A DNA stretch of 64,000 nt, from assembly GCA_036583965.1 (NCBI GenBank), contig JAZBQD010000014.1, forward strand, positions 44,945,490 to 45,009,489, in the 5' to 3' direction. Source of the DNA: Prunella strophiata (lineage: Eukaryota > Chordata > Aves > Passeriformes > Prunellidae). Numbering within the stretch: position 1 is the stretch's first letter; the number at the start of each line of letters is the position of its first letter. The translations under genes were made by a program, and so were the position numbers. Of the stretch, positions 12,491 to 23,370 are shown piece by piece. The notes beneath the pieces are model-generated. The model did no database searches and was not told the origin of the DNA. It saw only the letters and a list, made by a program, of their open reading frames with translations.

Positions 12491-15400
12491 CTGCAGACGA
12501 ACAGTAGATTATTCTTTAATTGGCAGATGGCTGCTGAATGTATTCCAGACAGCTTTGGTGATAAATGCTTTTTTGCTGCTGTATGTAGTGAATTGCCTCT
12601 TTTGCATCATATGTGTATTGTAAAAGCTTGGTTATATTCCCATGATACCTTTTTAACAATCACTCTGAACAGAAGAGCTGTCTGCCAAGACTTTGTGCTA
12701 ATTGCCCTACGTAGCCAAGAAGAGATAAAAATGAACTAATGTTCTTTTTGTGATCCAAAGCAATCCTAAAGGATCGATTTTAAAAAGTATTATCAAGCAT
12801 TTAACTAAGCAAAAGGCTAAAACACAACAAAGAGATTCATTCAGGAAAAGAACTTCTTTCAACTAATGAATGTTATCAACATTGGGAATTAAAATACCAG
12901 CATTATATGGATGTGATCCATGGGAAAGATTGGCTGTTTAAAGCTCACCTCTGTTATAAAGGTGCTGTAATCAAACTAGTGATTTAAACCCTATTGTAAT
13001 TCCACCTTTTTCAAATTGTGCCTTTCTCTTTGTGGAAGGGAATGAACTGTTAATGGAAACAAAGGCAGGGGAAGAAATATAGTTGAATTATAAAGCCTGT
13101 ACACTTATGGTATCAGAACATTTCTTAATTTGCTATTAACATGAATAATGTGTGACTTCACAATGGAAAAGCTTCAGCTATCACATATGCATAGTCACTG
13201 TGGTGGATATGTAACCAGAAGCAAAAGTTGAGAGCACAGTCAGTTCTCCTGCCTGGTGATGGAGGTCTGTATACTTTCAGCAGCACCTTTGGGGAAAAGA
13301 TGATAAAAAAAAATTAAGATAATAGCTGTGCTAAACTGGAACTTTTATTTCAGGTTGGACACTACAGAATCATTGATCAGGTCACAGTGGTAAACCTGTC
13401 ATTGCAAAATAGTCTATTCAGTTTCTGATATCTGATGTGATAAATTACAAACCTGTAAGAATGTGAATGCTACTGGGGCCATGTGTTCACATTCATAATT
13501 TCCCTGTGATTTTTATGAGGCTAAAATGTTACTGCCAAAATGGCTTTGACTTTTGACTTTATGTTGAAAAGAAGTAAGTACTATAAGGATCTTCTCTTTC
13601 AATTTTGTATTATGTCATTCTAGAACCTTCCTTGAACCCCACACAACAGTCACTAAAACAATTTGGTCACTTTTTTCCCTTTTTTTTTTATTTTTACTGG
13701 AGGCTCTTTCCCTTTGAGAGAAATATAATATAAATCTGGGTATTGCTTCATACAGTCCTACTTATTTTAAAAACTATGAAATCTCACTTGTAGACATAAA
13801 AAATGTTTGATACCCCATAACTCCTATTTTAACTGTTATCACTCAGCCTAAAGTTTCCCCATGTTTAAAAACTGATCAAAACCTTTCTATAATATTTCTA
13901 TCCATCTCCTCAAACACATGGAACTTCATCAAAAGACTGTTACCTAAACATTTTTACCTTTTCAGGGCTGCTGATGGACTTGTCCATATTTTGGGGAATG
14001 ATTCTTATGTTTTCAGGCATTTCTTCCCAAAAGCAGAATGATCACACCTCTGCAGGGTGGAAACAACTGGTATGCCCATTTTTGGTAGAAAAGTAACATT
14101 CCCAAGTGTAAAAGGAAAAGTATGAAACTTTACAATTTGATAATATACATGATTAAACAGTTAAAAATCTGTTTCTATTGAGAAGCAAAAAAGCTCAGAA
14201 AAATACAGTGGGAATTGATTTATTTGAGAAAATGACTAGCCACACATTAAAAGTTTTGGTATCAAGTAGCTTTAACAAAGAAGAATGGAAAGTCTGTCAT
14301 TTTGACACTGCAAACTGCAGTTTGAAGTTGCATTTGTGAGACGGGTTTCCAGGTCAATCGTTCAGTTCTCCTCAAAGTCTGAAAAGAAAATCTTCATTAC
14401 CCAAATATCATGCTTAGTTTCTTTTTTTTTTTTTTTTTCTAAGAGAAAAGCACATTCCTCTCTACTGTTCCTGTGTCCATCCTAAATACAAAAACTAGAC
14501 ACCATATTCCATGTGCATACGACAAACGAAGTACCTGTGCTGATCCATTAGACCACCATCTTCCTTCTGTGGAATTAGATTGGGAATTCCATTTCAGAAG
14601 AACCACCTCCAATGCAAACCATTCTGCTGTCTCTCTATTGTGCTAAAAGCCTTATAAGTTACATGGCAGGATAAAGGGCTTTGAATTTGAGGTGGAAGAT
14701 CTTGTCATATATTTAATTTTATTTATGATCTGTGTTTGAATGATTCAAGCTTAACTTTCCAAAAACACACGCAAAGAAAGGGTGTTTAGGTCTAGAAGAA
14801 GCTAAAAAAGGGTTCTCCAAAAGAACATGGTGTCTGTGGGATTAAATTTATTAATAGAAGCAGGTTTTTTTAATGCTAGATGGCAAGCTTTCTTTTTCTA
14901 TACATTTTTAATAAATTTCTTTATATTTTGTACTTCTGCTTTGACTCTGCATCCAAATTAAGGTGTGATAAGGGTTTGTTTTATTTTGTTTCATTTTATC
15001 TGTTTTCACTTCTGTTCCAAAATAGTGTATTTGTCTCTTTCATCCCTCTATGATTTTTGTATAAATAAACATAATTTTAGGTTACTTCTGAAATTATTTA
15101 AGCAACAATCACATCACCAGAACTGTGCTGAGATAATCAGGCTATTGGATTGCCAGTACAAATTGTGCTACACACTGCAATTACTTGAGTGCTCAATCAC
15201 AGGTAGTGTTTACTATGACATGATCACAGTCTGAATATGTTATTTCCCTCTTGACTGTCACCTGCTATTCCATTACTGAAGGTAGCGAAAGAAGAGTTAA
15301 ACAGCAACTTTGATTAACTGATTATTTAAACTTGTCAGACTATCCAATATCCACATGGGCTTTTCTCCCTTCATTCAATGATAAGACCAAAGTGAGAGAT

Positions 15401-16410
15401 CCAGACAGTTGTTGCAAAGCAGAGCATTTCTAGAGTTCAGTATCAGGTACATGATCATAAGTGCAGTCTGAAATGCAGTGTTACATGTCTAAGAAACTCA
15501 CCAGGGCATAGAGAGGCATGCTGGGGTGGGCTTCCTAGTAACAGTAAGTTGAAGCTATTTAGCTGTATCTAAAATTGCATTATTACCTTAGTTAAGAGGA
15601 AAAGGTATATATGATCATTTGGAAATTGTTTGATACTTAAAATACAAATAAACCCCCATGTGCCCTAGTTATCATTAATTTTGTGTGGAAGAATTGTAAA
15701 TATTTGCCTAAGTCACTGACTTATTAGACACTGACAATCTATTCTTGGTTCCTCTTCTAAATTTAATGTATTTTGGATGTTTTCAGTAATTGTAGGAGCA
15801 GTAGAAACTGTGGGGTACCACTGAAATAACCTGCTAAAGAGCAGATAGCAGTGTTATCCCTGAACTGAAATTTTTTGACTTGACAGAATCCTAGTAAAGC
15901 AACTGTGACTCACTGGAATGACAGTCATGGATCATTATGCTGAGGTCCATTTTGGAGGCATGGCTGCATACAAATGATGATTATATATTTGTCTATCACT
16001 TGAGACTTAAAAGTCATTGACTTTCTTAGTGATAACTGCAGATCATGGGCAGAAGCAGTAATTAGAAGAAGAATTGCTGCACCTGTCTGTGCTTCATGCT
16101 GTCTTTCCAACACATCAGTTCTGTCTTGTCATGTTGTCTCTGAAATTAATTAGCATCCCCAGACATTTGTAAAGAAAGGAAATGTTTGCCTCAGAATTTG
16201 AGAGAAAGAAAAGGGCTGTGTGTAAACAGGAAAAGAGGAGTCCTAACCTTTGAATATGCACCTGCAATGGCCACATGTACTGCATACAGACAGGCTACAA
16301 CCAGGTCCAGCAGCTTTCTGCCCAGCTTTTAGAGCCACAAGCAGATCTTAAACCTACATGTAATTCCAACTTTCACTATTTGGAATGCAAGCTGGGAAAT
16401 GGGGTCTGAC
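12491..16410. other. Unique AT-rich non-coding sequence
   Basis: No gene is visible. A run of 17 T lies at 14422-14438 and a shorter T-rich stretch near 13677-13697. Bases 12491-13260 read as smooth, non-repetitive sequence of the kind often conserved between birds, but one sequence cannot show conservation. The longest frame, 89 codons at 14965-15234 (plus), matches nothing I know. Confidence 0.6.
14422..14438. repeat. Poly-T run, 17 bases
   Basis: Seventeen consecutive T residues on the plus strand, between cttagtttc and ctaagag. There is no recognisable retroelement to its left that it could be the reversed tail of. Confidence 0.9.
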
Positions 16411-17495
16411 TGTAAATGTATTTACTGTGTCATTGTTGTTATCCTTGCGTTGGATTTGCATGGTAGCGGGGAGGGCTACAGGGATGTCTTCTGTGAGAAG
16501 CTGCCCCAAGCTTCTCCCATGTCCAGCAGAACCAGTGCCAGGTGACTCCAAGACAGACCTGCTACTGGCCAAGGCTGGGTCAATTAGAAATGATGGCAAT
16601 GCTTCTGTGAGAACATGTTTAAGAAGAAGAAAAAGAAAGGGTGAGAATATGTGAGAGGAAAAACTCTGCAGACACTAAGGTCGGTAGAGAAGGGGGAGGA
16701 GGTGCTGGAGCTGTTTCCTGTGTGGTGAAGACCATGGTGAAGTAGCTGCTGCCCTGCAGCCCATGGAGGTTCACAGGGATGAAGAGGTCCATCTGCAGAC
16801 TGTGGAGGACCCAGAGCAGAGCAGGTGGATGCCTGAGAGGAGGCTGGGAATCTGTGTGGGAGGTCTGTGCTGGAACAGGCTCCTGGCAGGGACCCACGGA
16901 CCCAGGAGGGAGGAGTCCATGCTGAAGGAGGTTTCCTGGTAGGACTTGTGACCTGGTGAGGGATCCACACTGGAGCAGGCTGTGCCTGAAGGATTGCACC
17001 CTGTGGAAAAGTGACCTACAGAGGAGCAGTTTGTGGAGAACTGCTGCCCGTGGGATGGACTCATGTTGTATTCATGGAGAACTGTCTCCTGTGGGAAGGA
17101 TCCCATATTGGAGTGGGGGAAGGACTCCTCTCCCTAAGCAGAGGCAGGACAATTGGGTGATGATCTGAACATAACCCCCATTCCCTGTATCCCTGCATTG
17201 CTGGGGGAGGGGAGGAGGTAGAGCGGGGATGGAGGGAGGAATGGGGGGAATGTGGTTTTAGCATCTTATTTTACTTCTCATTATCCTGCTCTGATTCCGC
17301 TCATAGTAAATTCAAGTAATATTTCTCATTTTAGCCTGTTTTTTTTGTGGCAGTATTTGGTGAGCAATCCCTCCCAGTCCTTACCTCAGATAATGAACCC
17401 TTTGTTATATTTTCTCTCCCCCGCCCAGCTGTAGAGGGGAGTGATAGAGAGGCTTTGATGGGTACCTGGAACTCAGCCAAGGTCAACCCCCTACA
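16411..17495 (+). mobile_element. Solo LTR of an avian endogenous retrovirus (probably ERVL-like)
   Basis: The block begins TGTA at 16411 and ends TACA at 17495, the TG...CA form of retroviral LTRs. In between it carries a sequence I recognise from common bird LTRs. There is a GC-rich U3 with repeated 'ggagcaggct' and 'cctggcagg' modules (about 16720-17110), then G-rich sequence (17205-17250), then the AT-rich and C-rich 3' part (17262-17495) with the TTCTCTCCCCC...CAGCTG word at 17412-17431. Orientation is plus from this order. No gag, pol or env sequence adjoins it, so it is a solo LTR. The usual polyadenylation signal area (about 17300-17320) reads agtaaattcaagtaatat and lacks AATAAA. I found no matching target duplication, and the 5' boundary could be tens of bases off. 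ERVL-like is my recollection of the family. Confidence 0.75.
16640..17110 (+). repeat. Internally repetitive U3 part of the LTR
   Basis: Short related modules recur: 'ctgcagcccatgg' (about 16755), 'ggagcaggc' forms (16970 region), 'aacaggctcctggcag' (16870 region) and 'ggtaggacttgtgacc' (16937 region). They suggest the LTR's U3 grew by tandem copies of a roughly 60-75-base unit, now diverged. Overlapping open frames of 111-128 codons on the minus strand across this block come from its low stop-codon density and are not genes. Confidence 0.5.
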
Positions 17496-19340
17496 ATCCA
17501 AAACCCTGTTAGTATTGACAATAAACCTAGAAATTTATTGCAACCAGCAATGCCATTCAGCACTGAAGCTTGACATTTCCTCAAGAGAAACCTGACTCAA
17601 AAATGTATGCCTTTCAAATTTGGGATTTACCAAACTGCTGTTCATCTTCAGCAAGGAAACTTATATAAGACCTGAAGCAGTTCTCCCAGCAGTTTTCCCT
17701 GGCTTCCTACACCCTCTTCTTCTGTTAGTACATGCTTTCAGGAAGAGCATAGACTGATTCCTCTGTGCTCTCCTGAGCTCAATGCATTTAGTTTAAATCA
17801 TTCCTCTAAAGGCCAAATTGGTCTCTTGTGTATTACATATCATATTCCATCAGCAGATTTTCAGAATTAAGTATTCTGTGCTCAGCAAGATCACCATCAA
17901 AGAAATAAAATGTAATAAATTTTTAGCTTCTTCATTTATATTTATCTTCTAAAAATATTAACTTTACAATTTTACCCCATGCCTCCTAGCATCTTTCACA
18001 AGGCTGTTTTTTGCCTATCACAAGGAAATGACACTATCAGTGGAAACACTGCTGCTGAAGGGTATTTCAGCAACTGATAGTCGAACAGAAGGTTCCAAGC
18101 CCCAAAAGGAGAGAATGCTTGGCAAGTTTTAGGCTATGTGAGGACATGCCTCAGGATCCAACCCTTTTAGTCATCTATCACAGCTGAAGTCTGCTCTACA
18201 TCATTAACAGAGAGAAAAGCAATTTCTGCGAGATTCAAGAAGAAAATCATCTGACTTCAAATGCAGTTTTAAAGATTACCTGGCAAGTGGTGTTTGGAAG
18301 GAAGAGAATTCTCTTTTGTGGTCACGGGAATAATCACATCACTGCTATTCTTTAGTATGAGAAACTGCAAAGGCCACTTTTTCACAATTGACTAAGTCAT
18401 GACTCATTATTCATGTTGCCTTAATAGGCTTCCCCATGCTGTTGATGTCAAGTGATATATTTATTCATTCCGCTGAGGCTTTTAGCTATTCAAAAATTAA
18501 GTCAATGCAAATAAAAATGAAGAAACTTGAAAAGAAACTTTGTGGCATATTTGACTGCAGAAGGAATATGAAACTTGAGTTCTTCACTAGGCTTACAAAT
18601 TGGTGATCTAAACACCCAATTTAACCAAAAAGTAACTAACTAGCACATGTAAACTAATTATTAATAACAACTGAAAATGATAAAATTATGACCTCTTTGT
18701 GAACAGATAGAGTACATTCCTTCAGAATGCATAAGCAATAGGCTTTAAAAACACAGAAAAGGAGCACATGTTCAAAAGGGGAAAAAAGCATGAGAATAAT
18801 GAGAAAGTAAACTCTTAATATAACCTAACAGAGGAACTTAAATAGTGATTACTTTTAGCTAAAAGAAAACCCACTAGTACTTCAACATGAAAATATCAGC
18901 TTCCAGTTGCTACTGAATAACCAGTTCTCAGTTTCTGACATCTACCTGAAGTTAGTTGGAGCTGCTCTTGCAGTATTTCTATTTCTATTGTTGACCAAAA
19001 CCCAGGGATTGCTAATCACTTCACAGGCTGTTTGTACTCAGACCACTGTGGATCATGGTTACAGGTGTAAAAAGAAGGTAAAAAGAATTTACCCTAAAGT
19101 GTCAGGGTCTGAAGACTATTATTTTCTGGTTATAAACAATTTTTACCAGGGCCTACCCCTACTCCTGCCCATGGCTCAATGTTACCATATTTCATTCTAG
19201 CCAGGGGCCATCAGTTCTTGCATGCAGCAGGCAGGTCAAAGTCTCTACTAGTACAGATGAGCAAAATCCTCTCCTGCCTACCCCATGTGCAGTGCAGAGT
19301 TCATGCTTCAGCTCACCAGTCAAGGTAAAATGCAGAAAAG
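17496..19340. other. Unique non-coding sequence between LTR and CR1
   Basis: I recognise no gene. A 97-codon plus-strand frame at 18907-19200 contains a hydrophobic stretch (GAALAVFLFLLL) but begins with TTG, has no upstream promoter-like feature and resembles no family, so I treat it as accidental. Confidence 0.6.
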
Positions 19341-20505
19341 CATAAAATTATAGAATTGTGTGGGATGGGACCGGTAAAGATCTTGTCCAACCCCCTTGCA
19401 ATAAGCCCTGAATATCTTCCTTATATCTAATCTAAACCTAACCTCTTTTAATTTGAAAACATTACTTTTGTCTTATCGCAACAGACTTTACTAAAAAGTC
19501 TGTCCCCATCCTTATAAGTTTTTAAAGTATCGAAAAGCCACCCTAAGGTGTTCCTGGAGCCTTCTTTTCTCCAGGCTGAACAAATCCAACTCTATCAGCC
19601 TTTCCTCACACCAGATGAGTTCCATTCTTCTGATCATCTTCTTGAACCTTCTCTGGACCTGCTCCAACTGGTCCCTGTCCTTCCCGTGATGGGGCCCCAG
19701 AGCTGGATGCAGCAGGTGGGGTCTCACCAGAGTGGAGAAGGGGCAGAATCCTCTCCCTTGACCCACTGGCCACACTGCTTGTGGTGCAGCCCAGGATACA
19801 ATTGGATTTCTGGGCTGGGAGGGCACTTTGCCTGCTCATGTGCAGCCTCTCATGCACCCCAAGTCCTTCTTGGCAGGGCTGCTCTGGATCTGTTCCTCCC
19901 CCAGCCTTCTGTCAATACAGGGGTTGCCCTGATCCAGCTGCAGCACCTTGCCCTTGGCCTTGTTGAACCTCATAGAGTTCCATGGGTCCACTTTTCTAGC
20001 TTGTCTGGATCCCTCTGGCTTGTCAGCTGCAACCTTGGCTTGGTGTCACCTGCACATTTGCTGAGGGTGCACTTGATCCCTTTGTTGATGTCTTTGATAA
20101 AGACATTGACTAAATGGACTCCTGAGGGACACCACTAATTTCTGCCTGGATGCTGAGCCATTGACAACCTCCCTCTGGCTGCAAACATCTAAGCAATTCC
20201 TTATCCATCATGCAGTCCCTCCATCAAATCCATACCTCTCCACTTGTAGGGGGACCATATGAAGGCCTCTATAGAAATTTAAACAGCTGATGCCTGTGGC
20301 TCCTCCCTTGCCCACTGATGCCACTCTGTTGTAAAAAGTCAGTAGGCTGGTCAGTCAGGACCTGCCCTTGTTGAAGCCTGTTCAAGTGCTGGCTGTCTTG
20401 AGTCATGTCCCCATCTTCCACGTGACTTAGCACCTTATTTTGGCATCAATAGCTTCTAGGAGGATCTGTTCCATGACCATATTTCTCAGACACTCAATTT
20501 CAGAC
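19341..20505 (-). mobile_element. CR1 LINE, 5'-truncated, minus strand
   Basis: The element's 3' end is at 19341, where cataaaattatagaattgtg is a decayed copy of the CR1 terminal ATTCTATGATTCTATG repeat read in reverse. Then come the CR1 3' UTR words 'gatcttgtccaac' and 'aatatcttccttatatctaatctaaacc'. From about 19500 to 20500 the minus strand reads through the C-terminal part of ORF2 (reverse transcriptase). CR1 is the dominant non-LTR retrotransposon of birds and is normally truncated at its 5' end, as here (full length is about 4.5 kb). The match to CR1 fades after 'ctgttccatgaccatatttctcag' near 20505. The many substitutions and indels indicate an old insertion. Confidence 0.93.
19520..20140 (-). 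pseudogene. Broken CR1 ORF2 reverse transcriptase fragment
   Basis: Minus-strand reading gives recognisable pieces of the CR1 reverse transcriptase in several frames. A block around [17 protein letters not shown] (about 20039-20090) corresponds to the FADDTK catalytic region. RFNKAKGKVLQL lies near 19940-19972, LHMSRQSALPAQKSNCILGC near 19785-19845, and LEQVQRRFKKMIRRME, then LFSLEKRRLQEHLRVAFRY, at about 19525-19680. Frame changes fall near 19982, near 19860 and near 19735, and stop codons interrupt the reading. The catalytic motif reads CAGDTK, so the first aspartate of the essential pair is glycine (codon at 20048-20050). The enzyme cannot be made from this copy. Confidence 0.88.
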
Positions 20506-22017
20506 AAGATACTATTGCTCTCAGGAATGCTTTGCGCCTCTGCATTGCTTTTCCTTTTGTTCAAAATGGTCATAATCTCTCTTGTTTCCAAGGATATTTT
20601 TTAAAAAAGTGGCTTAGTATCTACAGTGAAGCCTTTTTCTTTCCTCCTGTAAATTAGACAATTTATGACGGCACACAGTTGATAAATTGAATGCAATTCC
20701 TATTAAGCTCTTCTATTAAGCTGTTAAACTGACCTGCATTCTCACATCACCAAAGCAGCTACAAGAAAAACTCCCCAGAAACAGTTTCACTATTGTGATG
20801 CTTTCAAAAATCTTTTTTTTTTTTTTTATGTTTTAAAAAGAGAAAAAAAATAGCTCTCTTGCTTAAACCAAATGTCATACTATATAATAGGAAATAAATT
20901 ATACAAATATCCCCCCCTGGAAATCTGCAAAACCCTCCCCAAATTAAAGCCCAACCCCAATCCCTACACCAACTTGCAACTGAGCTATATCTTTTTAAGA
21001 AATAAAATACAGGTTTTAAAATGATGTCAAGATTTTATTATTTTTCTGGCAACAGAAAAAAAACAAAGGTATATTATATTTTGAAATAGACATAGCTGTC
21101 TACAAGCAGAAGATTTTTATTAAATAGCTACATTTGTCTTCAAAGGAATTCTATGTGCTAAAATAAATTTAACAGTTCACCAGCAACATTATGCAGAAGA
21201 ACGAGGCTTTTCTTTTTTTGTTTGTTTTGAACCACTGTCACAAACCCCTGTCAGTATAAGGCAGCCTGAAGTAGAACAAGTTTCTTCTGATGCTAAAGGC
21301 AACCAAGGTTTTTCCTTCTCCAGCAGTTACTTCTTTGATTCTATTTTGATAAGAAGTTTTTATGTTCAGAAAGTACTTACAGTTTCTGTTTAAAATGTTT
21401 TTCAAGTAATTTGAATAAGTTTGAAAGTCAAAACAGCAGAGATTTTCTGAGTGCTTAAGGCATTTATAATTACACTGATGGATATTGGACTCTTCAGACA
21501 TACATAACAGAGGCTCACAGAGAGATGGATGTGAAATATTAACTCCAAATACTATGAAATCTGTTAAAATTGCTGCATTTTATAAAAACTGTCTGTTTTA
21601 TATCCTACCCTCTTCATTTTATATTTCACATCTTAACCCAATTTCAAACACTCTGGTCCTGGACAATATTTCAGCTAGACAAAAATGTTTTAAGCAGCAT
21701 CAATATTGTCCCTTAATTTTGGATTTCATTTCTATTGAATCCAAAGTGCAAATCAAACCACAGTATAACCCTGAGCTGAATTGAACTGCCTTAGTGATGA
21801 TAAACAGGAATTAAATGGAAGCAGAGGTTTCAATCAAGAGAGGGATTGGATCTTCACAGGAAGCAGCCAAATTGAACAAAAATAGACACCAAGTAGACTT
21901 ACAGATGGTTTGCTTTGAGAGAAGTGGGTTCTTTGAAGTCAATCATCTCACTGGCCATTTCCTGGTATCCTGTTTTGAAGACCTCAGAAATAAAAAATTA
22001 GATCTTTTGAAATGAAG
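20506..22017. other. Unique AT-rich non-coding sequence
   Basis: No gene is visible. There is a run of 15 T at 20813-20827 and a C-rich stretch at about 20910-20970 (C7 and several C4 runs). The frames at 21238-21501 (minus) and 21485-21784 (plus) are under 100 codons and match no domain I know. Confidence 0.6.
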
Positions 22018-22063
22018 TATTTCTTCAGGCTCCACCTTAGTATTTCTTCAGGCTCCACATTAG
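22018..22063. repeat. 23-bp tandem duplication
   Basis: Two adjacent 23-base units, 22018-22040 and 22041-22063, share tatttcttcaggctccac and differ at one base (ccttag versus cattag). There is no further copy. This is a local duplication, probably slippage or microhomology-mediated. Confidence 0.95.
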
Positions 22064-22624
22064 ATTTGAAGACACAAGCAAACTGCAGCAGATCTATTTC
22101 AAAGCTGTGAGGAAATTAGTATTATTACTGTATAATGCATTAATAGCTGCCCAGTAATAATCCAGTAACATTCTGAAGACTGGTGCAGCTGTTTTCACAT
22201 TTATGAAATTCATCTGGAAGAACAGTTTCTGAATTATTCTGAATTCATGAAAGTGGATTCACAGTCTCACAAATGAATTCTCATTGACCTGCAGATACAA
22301 AGTGAGATAACGGTGGTCATCCCAAATGAGCATCACTGTCACTCTCACTTTTCAGAAAAGTAAATTATATTAGCTGACTCGACTTACTTCATCTTTATTC
22401 AAAAACTGTATGTTCTGGCATTGTGTAAAACAGCTTATTTCTGCTCTACTGGATAAGAAAGTTCTGGAGGCACTGAGAAACTAAGATGACTTCCCCCTTC
22501 ATTATGTATTTGTAGCAGCCTGAAAAGTGAGGGCTTGAAAAGCAAGGTAGAGCATGTAGAATTTCCTGTCCAAACTTCTCTTTTCTTTGAATTACCTTCT
22601 TTATGGGGGATAAGGTGTATCAAC

Positions 22625-22667
22625 CTTTTTTCTTTTTATTCTTTTTCTTTTTTTTTTCTTTCCTCCC
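22625..22667. repeat. Polypyrimidine tract
   Basis: A 43-base stretch of T and C broken only by one A in 'ttttatt'. It resembles a long splice-acceptor pyrimidine tract, but no AG-bounded exon with coding character follows. Confidence 0.85.
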
Positions 22668-23358
22668 AACTTTGTAGCACTGTCCCATAACAAGAGAAAT
22701 AAAAGTTTTCTAGCCTGTTTGGATTAGCATTGCAAGGGGACACACACACTTTTCTAAATGAACACTTTTAACTTAAACCAGAAATTTTTGGACTGAATTA
22801 ATGGCTGTTACAATACAGAGCATCCCAAATATTTTCTTGTGTCAAACAGCTGCTTTAAGTCTAGGGTTAATGAAAAAAAAATGCATCAATATTGAAATTA
22901 GGTTAAAAATATTACTAAAAGAAAATATTTGAAAAATTATAAAAAATTTAGCAAAAAAAAAAATATTTTCTTTTCCATTCTAACATAATAATCTGTTTTA
23001 TGCACATAGTCAGAGATCTTAATACTTCATGAGATTGCACTCTATCATCTGTCATATGTCTATTGCCTGGACCAAAGTGTATTGTACATTTCAGAGTACA
23101 GGATGTGGTTGACACTGACCAAAGATGCTCCTTAAAGTGAAGCTCTGATTTTTTTCAAAACTTATGACACAATTCTCTGTCTATTTATAATCTAAAAGTG
23201 AAACCAGCAAACAATATGTAATTATCTGCCCTGATTTTATTAGGTTGTCCTATGGCGAGTGCCATATCTGATCTCAAAGAAATCAGGGAAAGTAATTAAT
23301 CTCTTAATTTCATTCATAGATCTCATGTCTATCCAGTATAAAGACATAATTATACTCA

Positions 23359-23370
23359 AGAGAGAGAGAG
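23359..23370. repeat. (AG)6 microsatellite
   Basis: Six AG units in a row between actca and aaataaaatg. Confidence 0.9.

Noticed and set aside
16584..17106. Three overlapping minus-strand frames of 111-128 codons, Ser/Pro-rich
   Set aside because: They lie within the GC-rich repetitive U3 of the LTR, in all frames at once, and show no retroviral or other domain.
18907..19200. 97-codon frame with a transmembrane-like stretch
   Set aside because: It starts at TTG, has no family resemblance and no splice or promoter context. Hydrophobic stretches are common in T-rich DNA.
19548..20138. 196-codon plus-strand open frame, the longest in the window
   Set aside because: It lies antisense to the CR1 reverse-transcriptase remnant on the minus strand. 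The GC-rich CR1 sequence keeps the opposite strand free of stops, so it is a shadow.
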